Positions 5,597 through 8,418 of a DNA stretch of 8,418 nt are shown here, piece by piece. The position numbers and the translations under genes are program-made. The notes beneath the pieces are model-generated. The model was given only the letters and a program-made list of their open reading frames with translations, searched no databases and was not told the DNA's origin. Numbering within the stretch: position 1 is the first letter of the stretch; the number at the start of each line of letters is the position of its first letter. The stretch lies in NCBI GenBank assembly GCA_029879945.1, contig JAOUPJ010000157.1, positions 1-8,418 on the forward strand, in the 5' to 3' direction. The DNA comes from Gammaproteobacteria bacterium (GTDB lineage Bacteria; Pseudomonadota; Gammaproteobacteria; S012-40).

Positions 5597-6769
5597 ATGC
5601 AGATCCACGAGTATCAGGCCAAACAGCTACTTAGGGCCTATGGAATCCCCGTACCAGAGGGGCACACAGCACACTCCGTTGATGAGGCCCGTTCCATTTC
5701 CCGGCTTTTGGGTGGGGAGCAATGGATAGTCAAGGCGCAGGTCCATAGTTCGGGGCGGGCTATGGCAGGCGCGGTTCGTCTGGCCAAGAGCGTGGATGAA
5801 CTCCTGGAAATTGTGGATGAAATGCTGGAGTCTCGGTTTCTGATCGAGTCTATCCATGTTGAGGGTGGGCTACCCATCAATGCCGTTCTTATCGAAGAAC
5901 CCCTGGAAATTGCCCAGCAACTCTATTTGGCCATATCCGTAGACAGGGACGAAGACCGCATCATGTGCGTAGCCTCTGAGGATGGTGGTATCGGGTTTCA
6001 GGCCCTGATTGCCCATGAGCCCGATCACCTGTATCGGGTGTCTGTCGATCCTGTCGTCGGTCTGCTGCCTTACCACTGCCGTCAGGTTGCCCAGCGTTTG
6101 GGCCTGCCCAGCTTTCAGTATGGTCCCTTTTCAGATTTTCTTACCCGTCTCTATCGTTTTTTTGTTGAAAACGACATTACCTCACTCGAAATTAATCCCT
6201 TGGCCCGGCTGGTAAACGGTCAGTTCGTGACCGTCAATGCCCAGGTCCATATCGATGACAATGCATTGTTTCGCCATTCCAATTTGCAGGATCTCAGAGA
6301 CTTCGCCCAGGAAGACCCCAAAGAAGTGAGTGCTGAACAGCATGGCTTGAGCTATGTGCGCCTAGGGGGGAATATTGGCTGCCTGGTAAACGGTGCTGGT
6401 CTTGCCATGGCCACCATGGACCTGATTAAACTGAACCGGGGAGATCCGGCCAATTTTATGGACGTGGGCGGAACAGTTACCGCACCACGGGTGTCGGAGG
6501 CCTTGCGTGTACTTTCTGCAGAAGAGCAAGTGCAGGCCATACTGGTGAATATCTTTGGTGGAATTGTGCGCTGCGATATCGTGGCCAATGGCCTGGTGGA
6601 AGCGGCCCGGGAACTGGGAGTCAAAGTGCCCATCGTGGTACGTTTTGCCGGTAACCATGCCGAAGAAGGCATCGAAATCATTCGCTCCAGTGGTCTGCCT
6701 ATACAATGTATTAGTGATCTAAACCAGGCGGCAGAGAGCGTGGTCGCCCTAGTGAGAGATAAACGCTAG
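5597..6769 (+). CDS. sucC: Succinyl-CoA ligase beta-subunit homologue with altered ATP-grasp site
   Basis: A 390-residue homologue of SucC (E. coli 388), the nucleotide- and substrate-binding subunit of succinate-CoA ligase in the TCA cycle. It is collinear from MQIHEYQAKQLL to the end. The C-terminal half is standard: GNIGCLVNGAGLAMATMD (258-275), ANFMDVGG, VNIFGGIVRCD. Retained in the ATP-grasp half are Lys46, Arg54, Glu198 and Asn200 (LEINPL). Changed, relative to E. coli from memory, are G-R-G-K (53-56) to G-R-A-M, the EGGVEIE segment to D129-G-G-I-G-F-Q135, the Mg-binding Asp213 to Asn214, and the nearby Lys215 to Gln216; DVGGGA reads DVGGTV. There is no deletion or stop. It is followed with no gap by sucD. 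I infer a functional but divergent ligase, either nucleotide-altered or for another dicarboxylate; a housekeeping role is possible but less certain than the annotation suggests. Confidence 0.85.
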   Translation: MQIHEYQAKQLLRAYGIPVPEGHTAHSVDEARSISRLLGGEQWIVKAQVHSSGRAMAGAVRLAKSVDELLEIVDEMLESRFLIESIHVEGGLPINAVLIEEPLEIAQQLYLAISVDRDEDRIMCVASEDGGIGFQALIAHEPDHLYRVSVDPVVGLLPYHCRQVAQRLGLPSFQYGPFSDFLTRLYRFFVENDITSLEINPLARLVNGQFVTVNAQVHIDDNALFRHSNLQDLRDFAQEDPKEVSAEQHGLSYVRLGGNIGCLVNGAGLAMATMDLIKLNRGDPANFMDVGGTVTAPRVSEALRVLSAEEQVQAILVNIFGGIVRCDIVANGLVEAARELGVKVPIVVRFAGNHAEEGIEIIRSSGLPIQCISDLNQAAESVVALVRDKR

Positions 6770-7642
6770 ATGCCTATCCTCATCAACAAAAAGACCCGAG
6801 TTATATGCCAGGGGATCACTGGCAAGCAGGGCGGTTTCCATACCATGCGTATGCTGGAATACGGCACCCAGATTATTGCCGGTGTAACACCGGGTCGCGG
6901 GGGCGAGGTCTATGAGGGCGTGCCAGTGTATGACACGGTACGCGAGGCCGTAGATGGCCAGGAAGTGGATGCCTCGGTCATTTTTGTACCCGCGCCGTTT
7001 GCGGCTGAATCCATTATTGAGGCTGCAGAGTCCGGAATCAAACTCATCGTCTGTATCACCGAAGGTATCCCCGTACACGATATGCTTAGAGTGAAGGCGG
7101 TGTTACGCTTTTACGGCGCAAAACTGATAGGGCCTAACGGTCCAGGCATCATCACGCCAGGTGAATCCAAAATTGGCATCATGCCAGCGGAGATCCATAT
7201 GCCTGGAACGATAGGCATCGTTTCCCGCGCAGGCACTCTCACTTACGAAGCGGTATTACAAACCACCAATATGGGTTTGGGTCAGACCACGTGTATCGGA
7301 ATCGGTGGTGATCCGGTACATGGTTTCGATTTCATAGAATGCCTGCGCATGTTTGAAGAAGATCGCAAAACCAAGGGCATGATCATGGTGGGTGAGATCG
7401 GCGGCTATGCCGAAGAACGCGCCGCGGAGTTTATCAAGAAAAAGATTCGCAAACCGGTGGTTGCCTATGTGGCGGGAATGGCCGCACCCCATGAAAGACA
7501 AATGGGGCACTCCGGTGCCATTGTTAGACGAGGCCAGGGTTCGGCGAAAACCAAGTTCTCGGCGTTGGAAAAGGCAGACGTGATGGTGGTGCGCTCCTTC
7601 ACTGAATTAGGGCAGCGCATGTGGGAATATTTTAAAGGCTAG
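6770..7642 (+). CDS. sucD: Succinyl-CoA ligase alpha-subunit homologue
   Basis: A 290-residue homologue of SucD (E. coli 289), which binds CoA and carries the phosphohistidine intermediate. Seen directly: the N-terminal CoA-binding Rossmann domain (VICQGITGKQGGFHT, AGVTPGRGG), LIGPNGPGIITPGESKIGIMP (119-139), VSRAGTLTYEA, the GEIGG loop with Glu209 (E. coli Glu208), and QMGHSGAI with His247, the phosphorylated His (E. coli His246). Catalytic residues are therefore intact. Deviations from the usual sequence are GPNC to GPNG124, SRSGT to SRAGT (Ala154), TPGKGG to TPGRGG, GGTTHLG to GGEVYEG, and a GDPVHGFDF loop where the family usually has a Thr/Ser- and Asn-rich GDPIxGxxF. The ATG directly follows the sucC TAG, implying translational coupling and 1:1 subunit supply. 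The substrate could be succinate or a relative such as malate. Confidence 0.9.
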   Translation: MPILINKKTRVICQGITGKQGGFHTMRMLEYGTQIIAGVTPGRGGEVYEGVPVYDTVREAVDGQEVDASVIFVPAPFAAESIIEAAESGIKLIVCITEGIPVHDMLRVKAVLRFYGAKLIGPNGPGIITPGESKIGIMPAEIHMPGTIGIVSRAGTLTYEAVLQTTNMGLGQTTCIGIGGDPVHGFDFIECLRMFEEDRKTKGMIMVGEIGGYAEERAAEFIKKKIRKPVVAYVAGMAAPHERQMGHSGAIVRRGQGSAKTKFSALEKADVMVVRSFTELGQRMWEYFKG

Positions 7643-7644
7643 TT

Positions 7645-8418
7645 ATGAGTCAGACCACGCTACGAATCGCCCTCGCACAACTGGATTTCATGGTCGGAGA
7701 CCTGGAAGGCAATGCCGACAAGATTATTCGAGCGTCGATAAAGGCAAGGGACGAGCTCAGTGCCGATCTCATCCTTTTTCCTGAACTGACGCTCACGGGC
7801 TATCCACCCGAAGACCTGCTACTCCGGCCCAGCTTTATTGCGCATACGGAAAAGGCCTATCAACGAATCCTGAAGGAAGCCACAGGAATTCATCTGGTCT
7901 TTGGCCTGCCCTGGCAAGAACAAAACAAAATCTATAACGCGGCCAGCGTCGTGTTCAACGGTCAGGAACTGGCGGTAGCGCACAAGCAAGTCCTGCCCAA
8001 TTACAGCGTGTTTGATGAACAACGCTATTTCCACGCAGGGCCCGATGCCACGGTAGTAGAGGTGAAGGGTGTGAAGCTGGGTATCACCATCTGCGAAGAC
8101 ATTTGGGTGCCAACGCCTGCTCGCCAATGCGCCGACAAAGGGGCGCAAGTCATTTTGAATCTCAATGCCTCGCCTTTTCACTTGGGGAAAATAGAATCCC
8201 GCGAAAACACAGTGAGAAAGCGCGTTCAGGAAACGGGCTTGCCGGTGGTGTATGTGAATCTGGTGGGCGGTCAGGATGAACTCGTATTCGATGGCGCTTC
8301 GTTTGTGATGGATGCGCAGGGCGATGTCATTCATCGCGCCGATTTTTGTGTCGAAGGCGTGAGCGTGGTGGAAGTGGATGTTGGCAGCGAAAGCACCCGC
8401 TTTTCAAAATCTGAAATT
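7645..8418 (+). CDS. nadE: Glutamine-dependent NAD+ synthetase, N-terminal amidase domain (3' end outside window)
   Basis: An open frame of 258 codons runs from the ATG at 7645 to the window edge. It encodes the N-terminal nitrilase/CN-hydrolase glutaminase domain of the long, glutamine-dependent NAD+ synthetase. The catalytic triad is visible as Glu47 (LFPELTLTGYPPEDL), Lys114 (HKQVLPNY) and Cys150 (ITICEDIW). LNASPFHLGK and VNLVGGQDELVFDGASF are typical of NadE. This domain frees ammonia from glutamine for the C-terminal synthetase domain (not in view), which amidates nicotinic acid adenine dinucleotide with ATP. The start lies 2 nt after the sucD stop, with AAAGG (7634-7638) inside the end of sucD as Shine-Dalgarno, so it is the third gene of the sucCD operon. 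The initial MSQTTLRIALAQLDFMVGD is a normal family N-terminus. Confidence 0.95.
   Translation, partial: MSQTTLRIALAQLDFMVGDLEGNADKIIRASIKARDELSADLILFPELTLTGYPPEDLLLRPSFIAHTEKAYQRILKEATGIHLVFGLPWQEQNKIYNAASVVFNGQELAVAHKQVLPNYSVFDEQRYFHAGPDATVVEVKGVKLGITICEDIWVPTPARQCADKGAQVILNLNASPFHLGKIESRENTVRKRVQETGLPVVYVNLVGGQDELVFDGASFVMDAQGDVIHRADFCVEGVSVVEVDVGSESTRFSKSEI

Noticed and set aside
6209..6394. Direct repeat CTGGTAAACGGT (6209-6220 and 6383-6394) inside sucC
   Set aside because: Both copies encode Leu-Val-Asn-Gly in unrelated conserved positions; codon coincidence is enough.
6352..7078. Minus-strand open frames of 109-114 codons opposite sucC and sucD
   Set aside because: They are shadows of well-conserved coding sequence and lack ribosome sites or recognisable domains.
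7281..7659. Direct repeat GTCAGACCACG (7281-7291 and 7649-7659)
   Set aside because: Both copies are in coding sequence and in different contexts; no other copies or symmetry suggest a site.
7819..8334. Minus-strand open frame of 171 codons opposite nadE
   Set aside because: It is antisense to a clearly conserved NadE domain with an intact Glu-Lys-Cys triad, and the antisense translation has no recognisable motif.

Overview
The window looks like a piece of gammaproteobacterial chromosome with roughly balanced base composition. The evidence is a U32-family protein that follows Escherichia coli TrhP (YegQ) almost motif for motif, a sucC-sucD-nadE run (a gene order I recall from gammaproteobacteria), a PilZ protein, an EAL protein, and E. 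coli-like promoter and Shine-Dalgarno spacing. There is no sign of a phage, plasmid, insertion sequence, CRISPR array or RNA gene. All nine genes lie on the + strand, the first and last being cut by the window edges.

Left part (1-3413): the C-terminal part of an EAL-domain c-di-GMP phosphodiesterase ends at 678. After a likely promoter comes a secreted protein with a serine beta-lactamase fold (763-2556). All three of its catalytic motifs are broken, so it is probably a pseudoenzyme. It is followed 22 nt later by a small protein of the IsdG/MhuD type (2579-2893) that keeps the full Asn-Trp-His haem-degradation triad. Then comes a PilZ c-di-GMP receptor with a C-terminal extension (2970-3413).

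Middle part (3499-5459): trhP, the tRNA wobble-uridine hydroxylation factor, starts directly after a perfect 8-bp inverted repeat. It is followed at close spacing by an unrecognised cysteine-rich lipoprotein carrying two copies of a GYxxFRICNxxG motif.

Right part (5597-8418): sucC, sucD and the 5' part of glutamine-dependent NAD synthetase nadE are packed with 0 and 2 nt between genes, so they are almost certainly one operon. SucC keeps a normal C-terminal ligase half, but several ATP-grasp residues normally near-invariant are replaced, and SucD also deviates at a few conserved loops while keeping its phospho-histidine. This pair may be a divergent acyl-CoA ligase rather than the housekeeping succinyl-CoA synthetase.

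Both trhP and sucC have a stem-loop-capable sequence whose right arm ends 0-1 nt before the ATG, with the Shine-Dalgarno in the loop and the left arm just downstream of a candidate -10 box. No exotic multi-gene defence or mobile system was found. The most notable signals are the catalytically dead beta-lactamase fold beside an intact IsdG-type protein, the altered SucC ATP-grasp site, and the paired pre-ATG inverted repeats.
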